NCBI GenBank assembly: GCA_020698575.1
Contig: CM036245.1
Coordinates: 10,445,479-10,509,478 of the forward strand
Reading direction: 5' to 3'
Source: Bostrychus sinensis
Lineage: Eukaryota; Chordata; Actinopteri; Gobiiformes; Eleotridae
DNA: 64,000 bases
Shown: in pieces, positions 51,967-63,639 of the stretch
Layout of the letters: every line of letters begins with the position of its first letter
Numbering within the stretch: position 1 is the first letter of the stretch
Program-made: the position numbers and the translations under genes
Notes under the pieces: model-generated
What the model saw: only the letters and a program-made list of their open reading frames with translations
Database searches by the model: none
What the model was told of the DNA's origin: nothing

Positions 51967-54144
51967 TGATGGTAACAATTATGGTAATAAGGGTTATTAA
52001 CATTTTAATAACAATTTTATAATAAACAACTATTAATAACTAATTGATTATAACAATGAATTGATTTTAATAGTAACTATTATTATATGGATAAGTAAAA
52101 AAGCTGAATATGTGTGTATATGTATATGATATTTATGTTAGAGTGTTATATGATACTGTCATAAAAAGAAAGTCATATGGTAAAGGAACTTAGTGGGAAT
52201 TAAGCTTCTTCCACTCCCTCTCAAGCATAAAATTGTAACATGATACGTAAATGTACATATCTGTAGGTCATAGATGCATCATGCTTCAAATCAAATCAAA
52301 TGAAAATGTTAGTATCAGTATCAGATTGATATGTGCATGAGCCCTGAAAAACCTCTCTGAACTGTAAAGAAAGAAATGGATGTACTTTTATTTTGTGCAG
52401 ATTTAATTTAAATAAAATACTTTTTTTTTTTATTTGCCCTACTGCTTAAGATCAGTTCTGGGTTTTAACATGCACATAAGCCAAAGTCAAACTCATTTCG
52501 TTGTCAGAAAATGTATTCAGAGTAAAAATATGACATGAAGACACAGTTAGTCCCTGTGTGAGAGCACATAAGCTGCTTTAAAGTTATCTGTATTAGTATT
52601 GTGATCAGTTTTCATCTGAACGCCTAAGGTTTAAAAATCTGCAGTAACCCTGAGAGGAAAGGGTTATCTTCTTTCTTATCTTTGTCTGTCAAATGCAAAT
52701 GCCATTAGATCTATAGTTCACTTGATAACAGCTAAGAGTTTCTTTGGACAAAACCCTGCTTTAATTATAAAACGCAACCTTTGTCAAAAACAAATCAGCG
52801 GATTATGCATCTGTTTTTCATTGTTTAATTAATAATTTGGCTTCCTCCACTCAAATCCTCTTCCAGTTGTGTCTCTGTGAAAAACAGAAGAGTGACAGCT
52901 GCATTAATCAAACTGGAAAATTAAAGACACTCACGATTAAAACAGAGATGTGGGGGAAAAAGAGCGAACTACAAAACTTTGAGTTCATGAACTGCGGTCC
53001 CTTCAAACAAAGCCACACGCTGCCTTTTCATATGTGACCTGGGAGTATACTGTTGTTTACAGGCACATGCAGAAAATAAGGCTGAGGAACTGACAAGAAA
53101 AGGGCTATAATTTGTATATTTAGCTTTCATTGTTTAAGTTTAGGGTCAAAATATGGTGATGGAATAAGTGATGTTTCTACAGTATACAGTAGACTGAACG
53201 GTAAGCTCCAATCTGCGGGACGTTTTTTTCTTTTCAAAAACAGAGAGAAGAAACTGAATAAGCCCCTCTAAGCTGAGGCTCTTGATCTTCTTCAGCGCGA
53301 ACCTGCCCTGAGAAATAAGTTAAGAGTTAGCGTTAGATAGCTGATGGTGGTTAGTTCAGAGAGAGACACCTGAAGCTGTTTGGTGCTGCTGTGTGGCACA
53401 ATGCACACTGCAGCACATTTCTGTTATTTATTTTTTATTAGGTTATATATTTATAATAAGGTTTTTTGAGTTTTGAGGTCAGCCCTGCTTTTTATACAGG
53501 GTGTGTGGGTGTTTAAAATAATAAAAAAGTCAATTATTCTGTTTATTCTATGCTAACTTACAGGTGTGTTTATATTGGGCAGTTTCAAAGCACCAGAACT
53601 TTTGAACCCATGTATCTGAGTTATATTTATATGAGTACACAATACAACTCTTTAGTTAAAACTGAGTTAAAAGTGAATATAAAAGGTATAGTTGGTAAAA
53701 TGAAGAACCATTTGGGAGCCAAAAGAGATGTCAATGAAGTGTGGTTACTAGAGATGTAATGGTGCACTCAGGTCATGATTTGATTTGATTCACAGTTTTA
53801 TTTTATTTATTTATTTATTTTTTTACGATTTGTATTAGCAGACCGAAATGTTTTCATAGTAATATTAGTAATTAAGCAGCCTTTTTAATGCTGGGTTAGT
53901 TATTTTATGAGGCTGATATAAACGAGTTAGGCGCCCACAAATATTTATTCTACATTTTACACAAGGAACAATGTTAGCTTGTTGTTCTTAAATTTAATCA
54001 CACTTTTTATAAGATCCACTGAGCAACAATGAAAAAGTGGGACATTATCCTAATAAGCGAGGCAGATGCCTAAATGGCTGTGCAGTACAACCAAAGGTGG
54101 GACAGGTGGACACTCTATGCACTGCAAATTTTCAATATCTTCAA
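51967..54144. promoter_or_regulatory. AT-rich unique DNA with candidate conserved core 52780-52870
   Basis: AAATCAGCGGATTATGCATC and TTCATTGTTTAATTAATAAT at 52790-52840 combine POU-type (ATGCAT) and homeodomain (TTAATTAA) sites. A hAT-like remnant (ACCATTTGGGAGCCAAAAGA) lies at 53705-53730, and another (TAGAGATGTAATGGTGCACT) near 53750. No gene supported in the rest. Confidence 0.3.
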
Positions 54145-54775
54145 TAAATAAAATTATTTGAATTCAGATTATCAATCTTGATTTGAGCAATTTTTTACTA
54201 GATTAGATTTATCTATTTATTAGGTAATTTATTACAGATTATTTGCCTTGTTTCAAAGTATTTTTTCCCTGTTTCAAGCTTTTTTTTTCATTTATTTCAA
54301 GCAAAAAATTTTGTCCATGGGGTAAGTAATAATTTTGCTTAAAATAAATAAAAAATCTTACCCCATGGACAGAAAATTTTTGCTTGAAAAAAGTAAAAAT
54401 AGTTTGAAACAGGGAAAAAAATACTTTGAAACAAGGCAAATAATCTAGTAATAAGTTACCTAATAAATACTTGTTTCAAAGTATTTTTTCCCTGTTTCAA
54501 GCTATTTTTTCAATTATTTCAAGCAAAATTTTCTGTCCATGGGGTAAGTAATAATTTTGCTTAAAATAAGTAAAAAAAATCTTACCCCATGGACAGAAAA
54601 TTTTGCTTGAAAAAAGTAAAAAGTAAAAAAGAAAAAGTTTGAAACAGGGAAAAATACTTTGAAACAAGGCAAATAATCTAGTAATAAGTTACCTAATAAC
54701 TAAATAAATCTAACCTAGTTATATTTGCTTAAATCAAGATTAATAATCTGAATTCAAGTTATTTTATCTAAAAAA
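54145..54775. mobile_element. Nested palindromic element with duplicated inner hairpin
   Basis: Outer arms about 54150-54245 and 54669-54765 are complementary (TGAATTCAGATTATCAATCTTG-type ends). Inside, two successive hairpins (about 54246-54463 and 54471-54667) share CCATGGGGTAAGTAATAATT and TTGTTTCAAAGTATTTTTTC. So an original hairpin has had its centre duplicated in tandem. Confidence 0.85.
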
Positions 54776-54849
54776 TAATGGTGAAAAAATAATCTAAATT
54801 ATTGACTTCGCTTGTCAGTATGCCTGATCTGCGTAAAGCGTCTCTTTAA

Positions 54850-54973
<124 letters not shown>

Positions 54974-56944
54974 TTAACAGTGAGTCAGTTGTGGCCAAAT
55001 GGATCTAACCCTTGGCCTGCAGAGCTCAGATGTCACAGCCTCACCTAAATACACACGGCCTGAACGCATGCTTTGTGACAGCCACCATACTTAAAAAGCA
55101 GGTCAAAGGTCACAAAGGAGGGAGGAGGGTAAAGGAGAGAGAGAGAGAGAGAGAGCAGAAGTCGACACAGTGGTAGCATTTCAATCAAAAGTCTGAGAAC
55201 TGGCAGCACAGAGACATACACAACAGGTTAGCAGTGTTTACAGAAGGCAGCAGCAGAACCAATGCAAAACATACGTCCTATACAGAGAGGAGCCGGGGAC
55301 TATGAGCCACTCCCCCTCCCCGTCCCGTGTATGTGTGTGTCTGCCTGAGCGGCCGTCCCACTGCCAAAGAGCTGCAAAAGCAAAAACATACCCCGTGTTT
55401 TCTCTTTTTTTTTAAGGCTGCATACCTCTCCGATAGCAGAATCCACTCCACAGTTCTCCACCTCTAAAGGCGCGTCTGGTTTTGGTTCTCCCCAATCCAG
55501 TCTTCCTGTGAGTCCAGAATCACTGCCACATTTCACAGGCTGTCCCGGGCCGAGCTGCAGTGCAGATAAAGCTGTTTTCACTTACCTTTCATCGCGCCCA
55601 GAACAATAGCTGAATGAATGAAATCGTGTTGGGACATAGCAGTAATGCACGAAACAAAAAGGAGTTTAAGGGCTGAGTGTCGTATGTGACTGGACAGGTG
55701 TGGGACGAGATGATCACAGCACAGATGGATTTGGAGATGCTGGAAGCTAGACATCCATTCGCGGGACGTCCATTGTACAAATTGCAAAAAACATGAGTAG
55801 CTCCTGTGTCAAGATAGCATAAGGGCTGACAATAAAATAACCTACGTCTTTGTTTTGAAGTCACAGAGCCTCACAAGGCAGTTTACTCTTTGTCCCTGTC
55901 CCAAGCCTGGAAGAATGGAGCGTTAGGAAGGGCATCTGGTGTAAAGCTAACATGCAAATCAGTGTTGCTGTGGCTGAAATCAGAAGATGACCTCAAAAAC
56001 CCAAAAGAAAGAAGTGGAAGTGGTGAATGAATGCTGTTCTCAGTTAAAAACTCCTCAATAACAACTAAATAAACATACGACCATTTTCTGCCATTTTGAG
56101 TCATTATTTTAACCCATGCCTGCCATTTTGGAAACCTACTTCTCACACAACACATTACAGATACTGAACAAGGACCAGAAAACCAAAAGATTTCCTTCAA
56201 ATTCGAGTTAACTTTGTCAATTTTCACACTTCTCCGTTCTTTCTCAAAGCCTATAATGGTTTCCTTACTGCACTGTTTTGGGTTTGTCCATTCAGTTTAT
56301 GCACAGGTTTTACAACGGCTCAATTTCAACCTGTGTGGAAAGTCTTTTTTTTTTTTCTTGGCAGTGATTTTTGTAAGGTTTCTCGAGCACATGGCACTTA
56401 TTTTTTTGTTCTCTCTCAAAAAGAAGCCCTCTCAAACCTGGCCCGTTCAGCTCCGTACCCTCTTGGCCTCTTTCTCTCAAATTTCACCATCTTTTTTTTT
56501 TTTTTTTGTGTGCTTTTCCTTTGCCTACGAGTCCGACCACATCTGTATTCCTCTGTCTAACCTCTTCCTCTCCTCTCTCCTTTCGCCAGCTTTCAGCCTC
56601 TATCTCTCCATTTACCCACTATCACTTTCGGCTCCCTCTGTGGTTCCCGTCTTACCTTCTCGGCTCTGTTCCCAGTGGACCGGGCCTATAGAAAGCACAA
56701 GAGTGTGTGTGTATGTGTGTGTGTGAGTGGAGTGAGAAGAGTATCCCTCAGGCTGTAAAGATATAGAAAGACTCTCGAGAGACCGGGACAGAAGAGCTGC
56801 CCCGTTAATGAGAGAGATGGGTCAGGGAGCGGTGTAAAGACCTGCAGTACTGAGCTGTATGGTCTCGGGTCGGACTAAAGCTGATAACCCCTGGAAAAGG
56901 ATTGTGTTTCTATTGTGCCGTGTGCAGGAGAGTAAACACTAAAT
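54974..56944. other. Unique-looking DNA with small repeats
   Basis: (GA)n at about 55131-55156. An RTE 3'-end-like piece in reverse at 55885-55960 (CCAAGCCTGGAAGAATGGAG, GGAAGGGCATCTGG). Pyrimidine-rich DNA at 56470-56660. Several ORFs up to 170 codons have low-complexity content and no domain. Confidence 0.35.
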
Positions 56945-58400
56945 CAGTGGTTCTCAAACAGTGGTAATGGTACTACTAGAGGTCCTGGTTTAGTTTAATT
57001 TTGAGCAGGTTTTGTTCCTGTTTTACTCCTGACCTGGTTGGAGCTTGGATTTGAAGTTTAGACCATTGCTTAGACCTGGTTTTGTCTTGGTTTAGTTTTA
57101 GTATTAGTCCTAGTTTAGACCTGGTTTAATCCTTCTTTAGTTCTGCCTTAGTGTTGGTTTAGACCTTGTGTATTCCAAGTTTAGTCCTGGTCTAGTCCTA
57201 ATTTAGTCCTGGTTTAACCCTGGATTAGACCAAGTGTACCCGGGTTTAGTTCTGGTTTAGACCTTTTTTAGCCCTAGTTTGGACCTGATTTAGACATTGT
57301 TTAATCCTGGATTAGTCCTTGTCTAGTCCTGGTTTAGTCCAGGTTTAGACTTGGTTTAGTCATAGATTCTAACTGTTTTAGCCTTGGTTTAGATTTTGTT
57401 AAGATGTGGTTTAGTCCAGGTTCTGATTTAGACCTGGTTTAGAACTAGTTTAGTCCTGGTTTAGACTTGGTTTAGTCCTAGTTTAGTCCTGGTTTAGACC
57501 TGATTTAGACCTGGTTTAGTCATAGGTTAGTCCTGGTTTAGTCCTAGTTTAGTCCTGGTTTAGACCTAGTTTGGTTTTGGTTTAGACCTGATTTAGACCT
57601 AGTTTAGTTCTGGTTTAGACTGGGTTTAGACTTGGTTTAGTTATAGGTTAGTCCTGGTTTAGACCTGATTTAGACCTAGTTTAGTTCTGGTTTAGACCTG
57701 ATTTAGACCTAGTTTAGTTCTGGTTTAGACCTGATTTAGTCATAGGTTAGTCCTGGTTTAGACCTGATTTAGACGTAGTTTAGTTCTGGTTTAGACCTGA
57801 TTTAGTCATAGGTTAGTCCTGGTTTAGTTTTGGTTTAGTTGATTTAAACCTAATTTAGTTTTAGTTTAGACTTGGTTTAGTCCTGGTTTAGACTTGGTTT
57901 AATCCTGGTTTAGTCCTGGTTTAGCCTTGGTTTAGTCCTGGTTTGGTCCTGGTTTAGACTTGGTTTAGTCCTGGTTTAGTCCTGGTTTAGCCTTGGTTTA
58001 GTCCTGGTTTAGTCCTGGTTTGGTCCTGGTTTAGACTTGGTTTAGTCCTGGTTTAGCCTTGGTTTACACCTGGTTTAGTCCTGGTTTGGTCCTGGTTTAG
58101 ACTTGGTTTAGTCCTGGTTTAGACTTGGTTTACACCTGGTTTAGTCCTGGTTTGGTCCTGGTTTAGACTTGGTTTAGTCCTGGTTTAGACTTGGTTTAAT
58201 CCTGGTTTAGTCCTGGTTTAGACTTGGTTTAGTCCTGGTTTAGTCCTGGTTTAGTCCTGGTTTAGACTTGGTTTAGTCCTGATTTAGTCCATGTCTTATT
58301 CTTATTTAGTAAGGTTCATCTTATCCTGTTAAAGATGTTTCTTGTAAAGCCAGATATTTTCCGAGGTTGTTACTTGGTGTGAAAAGTTTTGGCGTCAGTG
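56945..58400 (+). mobile_element. hAT-like element filled by minisatellite array 12 (largest)
   Basis: Left end CAGTGGTTCTCAAACAGTGG; right part TTACTTGGTGTGAAAAGTTT (58370-58389), which is the complement of the array 1 left end, then a decayed terminus. Array 56981-58290. Local dialect GACCTGATTTAGACCTAG is repeated at 57660-57800, and near-perfect TTTAGTCCTGG/TTTAGACTTGG alternate from 57880 to 58270. Confidence 0.8.
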
Positions 58401-58768
58401 CTGTACAGTAACTTACAGTGGACTGTAATGTCGCAGTATTTATCTAACCAGCGCAGAGAGAGGCGCACAACAGACATCTCACTCCCGCCTGACACTTCCG
58501 CCCCGAGGCAGGACAGAGAGAAGCTGGCAAACACTTTCTAACTAGACCCAGGAGACAGAGAGTGGAGGAGATGAAGTTGCGCTCTGTAAAATGGCCCGAG
58601 TGGAGACTGAGCGAGGCGTTACAAGCTGCACGCCAATAACTGCAGGAGGACGTGCAAAAGCTGATAGAGTCATCAGCGCACAAGGCAAACTTCGCTGTTT
58701 AGCTTCACAAAAAGATGAGGAGTAGATGAAAACATATCAGTTCTTGTGTTGTCTGTTGTGACTTTGAT
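58401..58768. other. Unique-looking DNA
   Basis: GC-richer at 58440-58680; minus-strand 79-codon frame without a domain. Confidence 0.3.
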
Positions 58769-59603
58769 TATACACCGATCAGGCATAACATTATGACCAC
58801 TGACAGGTGAAGTGAATAACAGATTATCTCTTTATCTTAGTAGTGGGTAAACCCTTCTACTCTCAGTCACAGCGAAGCGTTTCTCCTCAGACGATATGGA
58901 ACTGGACTATCACAGCCGTTTATCTTACAAATACAGAAGCTAATCTCCTATCAACAAAAAACAAGTAGGCAGCAGAGCTAATTTAATAACTTCTCAGACC
59001 TGATTAACGACGTTTAGTGCTTTCCTTCATCACCTGTTGATTCTGCTGAAGTATGCGTTGTTGTTCAGTCCTCTGTGGGACATTTTTCTTCATCCTGTTT
59101 CCATTTTAACAACAGTAAGCTCCTGTTGACGTCCGACGTAACGATTACATTCAAACAAACCCACTTTTCCCACAAGTCTTTGCACAACTGGCTTCTGCTG
59201 CTGTCCCCGTTCAGAAATAAGAACAGAACTGCTCATAATACAGTGTATTCTAGTGTTTTATGGCAAAAACGGCAACATTTTGTCCTCAGAGCTGATGTGT
59301 TAGAAGCAGGAAAAATTGGGTAAGTGTAAGGATTTGAGCGAGATTGACAAGAGTTAATTTGTGATGGCTACTGGGTCAGAGCATCTCCAAAACTGCAGCT
59401 CTTGTGGAGTGTTCCTGGTCTGCGTTGGTCAGTACCTATCAAAAGTGGCCCAAGGAAGGAACAGCGACAGGTGATGCACTTGGGGAATGCAGCTGGTTCT
59501 GATAAAAAGATGTCAGAATACACAGTGCATCTCAGTCTGTTGCGTATAAGGCTGCATATTTGGCAGGTGGTCATTACCGTTCACATAATGGAGACGTATA
59601 CAT
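58769..59603 (+). mobile_element. Tc1/mariner remnant with family E insertion
   Basis: Starts TATACACCGATCAGGCATAA. Interrupted about 58850-59274 by family E sequence (TTCTCCTCAGACGATATGGA; GTCCCCGTTCAGAAATAAG) and resumes at ATTTTGTCCTCAGAGCTGAT. The right terminus near 59570-59603 is decayed. Confidence 0.75.
59290..59570 (+). pseudogene. Tc1 transposase N-terminal coding remnant
   Basis: Coding traces in more than one frame: GTAAGGATTTGAGCGAGATT (start of the paired-like DNA-binding domain), ATCTCCAAAACTGCAGCTCT (helix-turn-helix 'SISKTAAL'), and a later frame with SEYTVHLSLLRIRLH, the end of the second HTH region. A deletion joins AGCGACAGG to later sequence. No DDE catalytic domain remains. 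Dead. Confidence 0.75.
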
Positions 59604-60431
59604 AAATTAAATTGAAGATCTTTTCATTGGTTCTGTTAATCCTCATAACAAGTCTGGTATTTTCCACAGTGGTGCGTTTGTCCTCCTCGTGCCCTCTCCG
59701 CGCCTACACGGGGCACATTTTATGATACACCCTGAACCTATTGTTCTTTCTGTACTTTTCCTATCCCCCGTTTTTAGCCCTCACCTTCAGCCATGTCTTC
59801 TGATCGTCCTGACGTCCCACCGCTTATCCAATCTGTCCAATCCTCTGTCCCGGCCCCTGCTCTGCCAGCTGGCCACGGACAGCGCCTCCCTGAGGGGACA
59901 ACAGGTGTAGCGACATACACTCCACTGCACACACCGCTCGCTACCTGTGGCATCAGCCGCCCGACCATGACAGACGGCAGAGAGAATAAACCATGATATG
60001 TAAAGGTGTAGGTTTTTGGTATTAGTAAATGACATTGCAGTATTGGTAATCTTGTACGACTCCATATGTGACACAGCACCGATGATGTAGTGTTGATAAA
60101 CCGGTGCAACAGGAGTCTGAGCTTCCACAGTTCAGCCGCTGAGACAGACCCAGGAGATCTGCAGACACGCTGAGGAGCATATGGGCGCATACATCGAGTA
60201 CAACCAGCAGGTCGTGTGACTCTTTAGTCCGCTTGTGTAGCACTAAAGAGGGTATACATCTCTGTTTGCTCACTGTTAATACATGCACATCCACAAAAAT
60301 AAGCTTTACGTGCTGCTGCTTTCTTCATGTCTTGACTGTTTCTCCTGCTGAGGCACAAGAATAAATTTATGCTTAAAACAACCAAAATTATAGCGGTTAC
60401 TATTCATTACCAGACACATTTCTATCTTTCA
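59604..60431. other. Unique-looking DNA
   Basis: Overlapping ORFs on both strands (59774-60190 minus, 59689-59910 plus) show no domain. No other feature. Confidence 0.3.
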
Positions 60432-60830
60432 GGTAAGATAGACTTTATTGTCACCACAAGGAACTTTGTCTTTCTGCATTTGACCGATCCTTCAATGCTG
60501 CTGGGGCAATCTGTCAGTGGGCAACCGCAGTGCAGCGCCAATTCTCCAAACCTTGAGCCAGGATCCTGGTCAGGAGTAACTAGCTGGAGGATTAGCGTGT
60601 TCTGCATGTTTTAGGTTGATGGGAAAAACCAGAACACCTGAAGAAAAGCCCTACAGACACAGGGAGAACATGTAAACACCACACAGAAAGGCCCCACACG
60701 ATCCAGGGAGTCGTACCTGGGACCTGCAAACCACTTTGCCACCGGGCCACCCTTCTCCAGATGTGAGCCAGGATCTTGCTCAGAAGTACCTTGTTGGAGG
60801 ATTGGCCTACTGTGCATGTTTTAGGATGAT
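60432..60830 (-). repeat. Fish SINE-like repeat with internal duplication
   Basis: AGATAGACTTTATTGTCACC and GCATTTGACCGATCCTTCAA match 40300-40360. CTGGAGGATTAGCGTGTTCTG (60586) has a second version TTGGAGGATTGGCCTACTGTG (60794), so part of the unit is duplicated about 215 bp apart. Confidence 0.55.
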
Positions 60831-61077
60831 GGGCAATCCAATCAATTCCTTTCTACCTAATAATAGCTAATGATAGTGCATAATAGTGTTTTTCTATGTC
60901 TGTCTGTGGAATAGACACACATTTTTTTCCAAATGCAAATGTCTAAGGACAGGATATGTTGTCTGCAAAAGCAAAAGTTGTGATATTGGGCTGTATAAAA
61001 ATAAATGCCTTGTAAATTCACTCAAAAAAAAAAAAAAAAAATATTTTAGTGAATTCTTTGCCATTGTGAGATATAAG

Positions 61078-61270
61078 GGTTTTGTGGCTCATTTGAAAGA
61101 GCATTTACCCCTGAACTAGCTAAGTTATGGTCCAGGTCTGGGCACTATATCTTGGCAGAGGTTCTTCTACTTTAGATTTTTATTTACAATTTTTGTGTGC
61201 ACCTTTCTTTGTTCATAGTCTTCTTCTTTAAAACCTGACTCTTGCACAGAGCTGTATGTCTCAGATGGTT
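61078..61270 (+). repeat. SINE-like family F, best copy
   Basis: tRNA-like head GTGGCTCATTTGAAAGAGCA, B-box-like GGTCCAGGTCTGGGCAC, then CTTGGCAGAGGTTCTTC and a body ending AAAACCTGACTCTTGCAC. Confidence 0.55.
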
Positions 61271-61605
61271 CAGGATGACTGCTATTTTTACCATTTCTGA
61301 AAAGAATGAAAAAACTATCGGATTTTCTGTTCGTTTATGCTCTCATTTCAAACTTGGAGAAAACAGGAACATTTGTGCGTTCGGATCCACATAATCAATG
61401 TTGATGTGTGCCAGAGGGAGGACATTGATCTGTTATGTCTTGGCAATGACGTTTGATTTTCACTTTTTTTTAAACTTCCTTCTCGAAAAAGCTGGATGTT
61501 TTGTCTCGTCTGTCTCTTTAGCTCAAAGGCACGCTGACCTCTAACAAGTCCAGTCACTCACCTTTGACTCTTAGCCCTCCGTGAGCTAATGTTCATTTGA
61601 TTCAC

Positions 61606-61627
61606 AGCCCCATGGGATTTGTAGTCC
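61606..61627 (-). promoter_or_regulatory. ZNF143/STAF-like motif
   Basis: On the minus strand GGGACTACAAATCCCATGGG fits the known ZNF143 site (ACTACAANTCCCA). A related copy is at 63474-63494 in similar surrounding sequence, so it may belong to a dispersed repeat rather than a promoter. Confidence 0.4.
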
Positions 61628-61739
61628 CAAAGAATTTTCCTGTCCAGGTTTTTCTCTAGCTTTCTTACTGTATCTGAACTAGTATCTGGATTTGGCAGGA
61701 ATAGTCTCCAACAAAAAGCTGACAAATTACGTGTTCATT

Positions 61740-62070
61740 CACTAAGGTGATTCATTTGAAGAGACCTTGGGTTCGATCCTTGGGCCGACCGCCACATGAA
61801 CTCTCTGGGCTGTCTGCATGTCCTCCCTGTGTTTCTGTAGGTTCTCTCTGGGTACCCCGGCTTCCCAGCGTCCAAACACATGGATGTGTGAGGTGAATTT
61901 GTGACTCTAAATTACCCCTAGTGAATGAATGAGAGTGAGCTGTTGTCTGTGTAGCTAGCTGGGCCCCTGTCCTAGGCTGTACCCCGCCAAATGGCCAAAG
62001 TCAGGCTCGACCACCCGAGGCCCCTAAAGGAAATTAGTGGAAGAAGATGAACAAACAAATGAATAAACAA
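61740..62070 (+). repeat. tRNA-like-headed fish repeat (SINE-type)
   Basis: GGGTTCGATCCTTGGGCCG, CATGTCCTCCCTGTGTTTCT, GTGACTCTAAATTACCCCTA and ending GAATGAATGAGAGTGAGC, CTGTACCCCGCC: the standard word order of an abundant fish SINE-type repeat. Confidence 0.65.
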
Positions 62071-63200
62071 TGCAACTTTTTCTTTTATTAAACAGTTTCA
62101 GAGTCAGTGTGGTGATTAACCTCTTAAACCCGAATAGAGCCCGACGGGGCTCCGCCCCCTTGCGTTCGCTTGTTGGGACCATAGCGGGGAGATACAACGG
62201 CTGACACACACATGTTTGACATCCTCGTGTTCGAACAGTTCGTGGCAACAAAACTATCTACTTCAATTTCTATTGAACAGTTGGATTCCGCCTGGATTTT
62301 TAAAAAATAAAACATGTACATCTTCCATTACTTTGTTTATTTGGCACAAATTTTGCTGCAGTAGACCAAGATATGTGAAATTTTCAATTTATGTTGTTAT
62401 TTGCTTCACTACAGGAAGGAAAAAGGCTTTTTTGGAGGCAAATATGTGTTTTTTTTTTCAGGCGGAAATTAGAATAATCCATTTCAACCTCAATTTATGG
62501 TCAAACAATATAATTTATTAATATTATTTCTCTTCCACAGTAATCCCCAAAGTCCACCAATTAATTTGCTACCAAGGTTAGCTATGTACACCTAGTAAAT
62601 GCTAAGTAAAACCTTAATAAATGTAGATATAGAATTTTCGGGAAAAAGGCCTCAGAGCTTAACAGGTTAAAGAAGTTGTTGCAGGGTGAATAAAGCCTCC
62701 TGCAGCTCCCTACTGGCGTTACTTGGGAAAAAAAACAGCGTTGTAAGTTTGGGAGAACTGGCCCGGTGTTGCTGAATTCTCAGGTTTTGTGAGAAAGCAT
62801 TGCATCCCAGTTAGCTATGGAAATCAGGATTGTGCGTCACATCAGTGGTCAAACAAGCTATATTTAACAGTAAAACAATGAAGCAATTTACTGGAGTTAG
62901 CATTCACAAAAGTGTTCTGATACTTTAGTGTGTGATAAATATTCACAGAGTTGTTTCAAGGCTCATTTGTTTACTTTTTTATTCCGCTGTGGCTACTCTA
63001 TTACATTTCGCTGTTTGTCAATGGTAGTTTCATGATGTAGGTTCCCGATCTCTTTAACAACAAGCTAGCGATGGCTTTATTTCTAAGATGTTTGTCATGG
63101 CAGTGGCCAAAAGGCAGATGAGACCTTTGTTCAGATACAAGGAAAAGAAAACCAGAGTCAAGCAAAGAAAAATGCAACGAAAACGACTAGGAAACTAGCA
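62071..63200 (+). mobile_element. MITE family A, copy 5, long form, interrupted
   Basis: GTTTCAGAGTCAGTGTGGTG is followed by the 62120 insertion, then AAGAAGTTGTTGCAGGGTGA and GCCTCCTGCAGCTCC resume the MITE. A longer interior than other copies. Its exon-like block has ATG at 63097, but the frame and donor are lost. Confidence 0.7.
62120..62666 (+). mobile_element. piggyBac-like non-autonomous element at TTAA
   Basis: 547 bp flanked by TTAA on both sides (62116-62119 and 62667-62670). Ends CCTCTTAAACCC and, inverted, CCTGTTAAGCTC agree at 9 of 12 positions. Removing it and one TTAA restores the MITE A sequence seen in other copies. Piggybac-type TTAA duplication; no transposase. Confidence 0.8.
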
Positions 63201-63229
63201 CGAGGTACATGGTTCCCATTCAAGTACTT

Positions 63230-63420
63230 TTTAGATGGCGGGGGGTGTAGTAGTAAAAGTACTTGTGGTCATAGCCAATCTAGAAGTAGCAGTCAGTAGC
63301 ATAGTAGTGGAAATAAGTACTTTCTACTTAAGCAAACTTCATACTCAGTACTTTAAATACTTTGAGTACTTTTCCTTCTACCTGACTCAAATGATTTTAA
63401 AGTAGCAGTACTTCTTCTTG
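63230..63420. repeat. hAT-like remnant, 'AAGTACTTTTAC' type
   Basis: TAGTAAAAGTACTTGTGGTC, AAATAAGTACTTTCTACTTA and GAGTACTTTTCCTTC words of the 46779 family, without ends. Confidence 0.4.
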
Positions 63421-63473
63421 GGTAGTGATTTGACCCTAGCAACTTTGTGAGCTATTGATCATTTTTACTCAAA

Positions 63474-63494
63474 GCATCATGGGATTTGAAGTCT
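63474..63494 (-). promoter_or_regulatory. ZNF143/STAF-like motif, second copy
   Basis: On the minus strand ACTTCAAATCCCATGATGC, one base off the ACTACAANTCCCA consensus. Upstream words (GTGAGCTATTGATCATTT) parallel those at 61581-61600. Confidence 0.35.
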
Positions 63495-63639
63495 CTAAGC
63501 ATCATGTCTAGTTGTTCTTTCATGCAGTATCAGACTTTTTCGATCTTGCAGGAACGAGGCAGATAATCTCGAACAAATTAGTGTCATGTAGCGATAGCCA
63601 CTTCTGCGCTAATTCCATCTACCTCAGTAACATTAAAGA

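Noticed and set aside
56214..56726. 170-codon frame as a membrane protein
   Set aside because: Phe/Leu/Ser-rich translation of T- and pyrimidine-rich DNA with poly-T tracts; no family resemblance.
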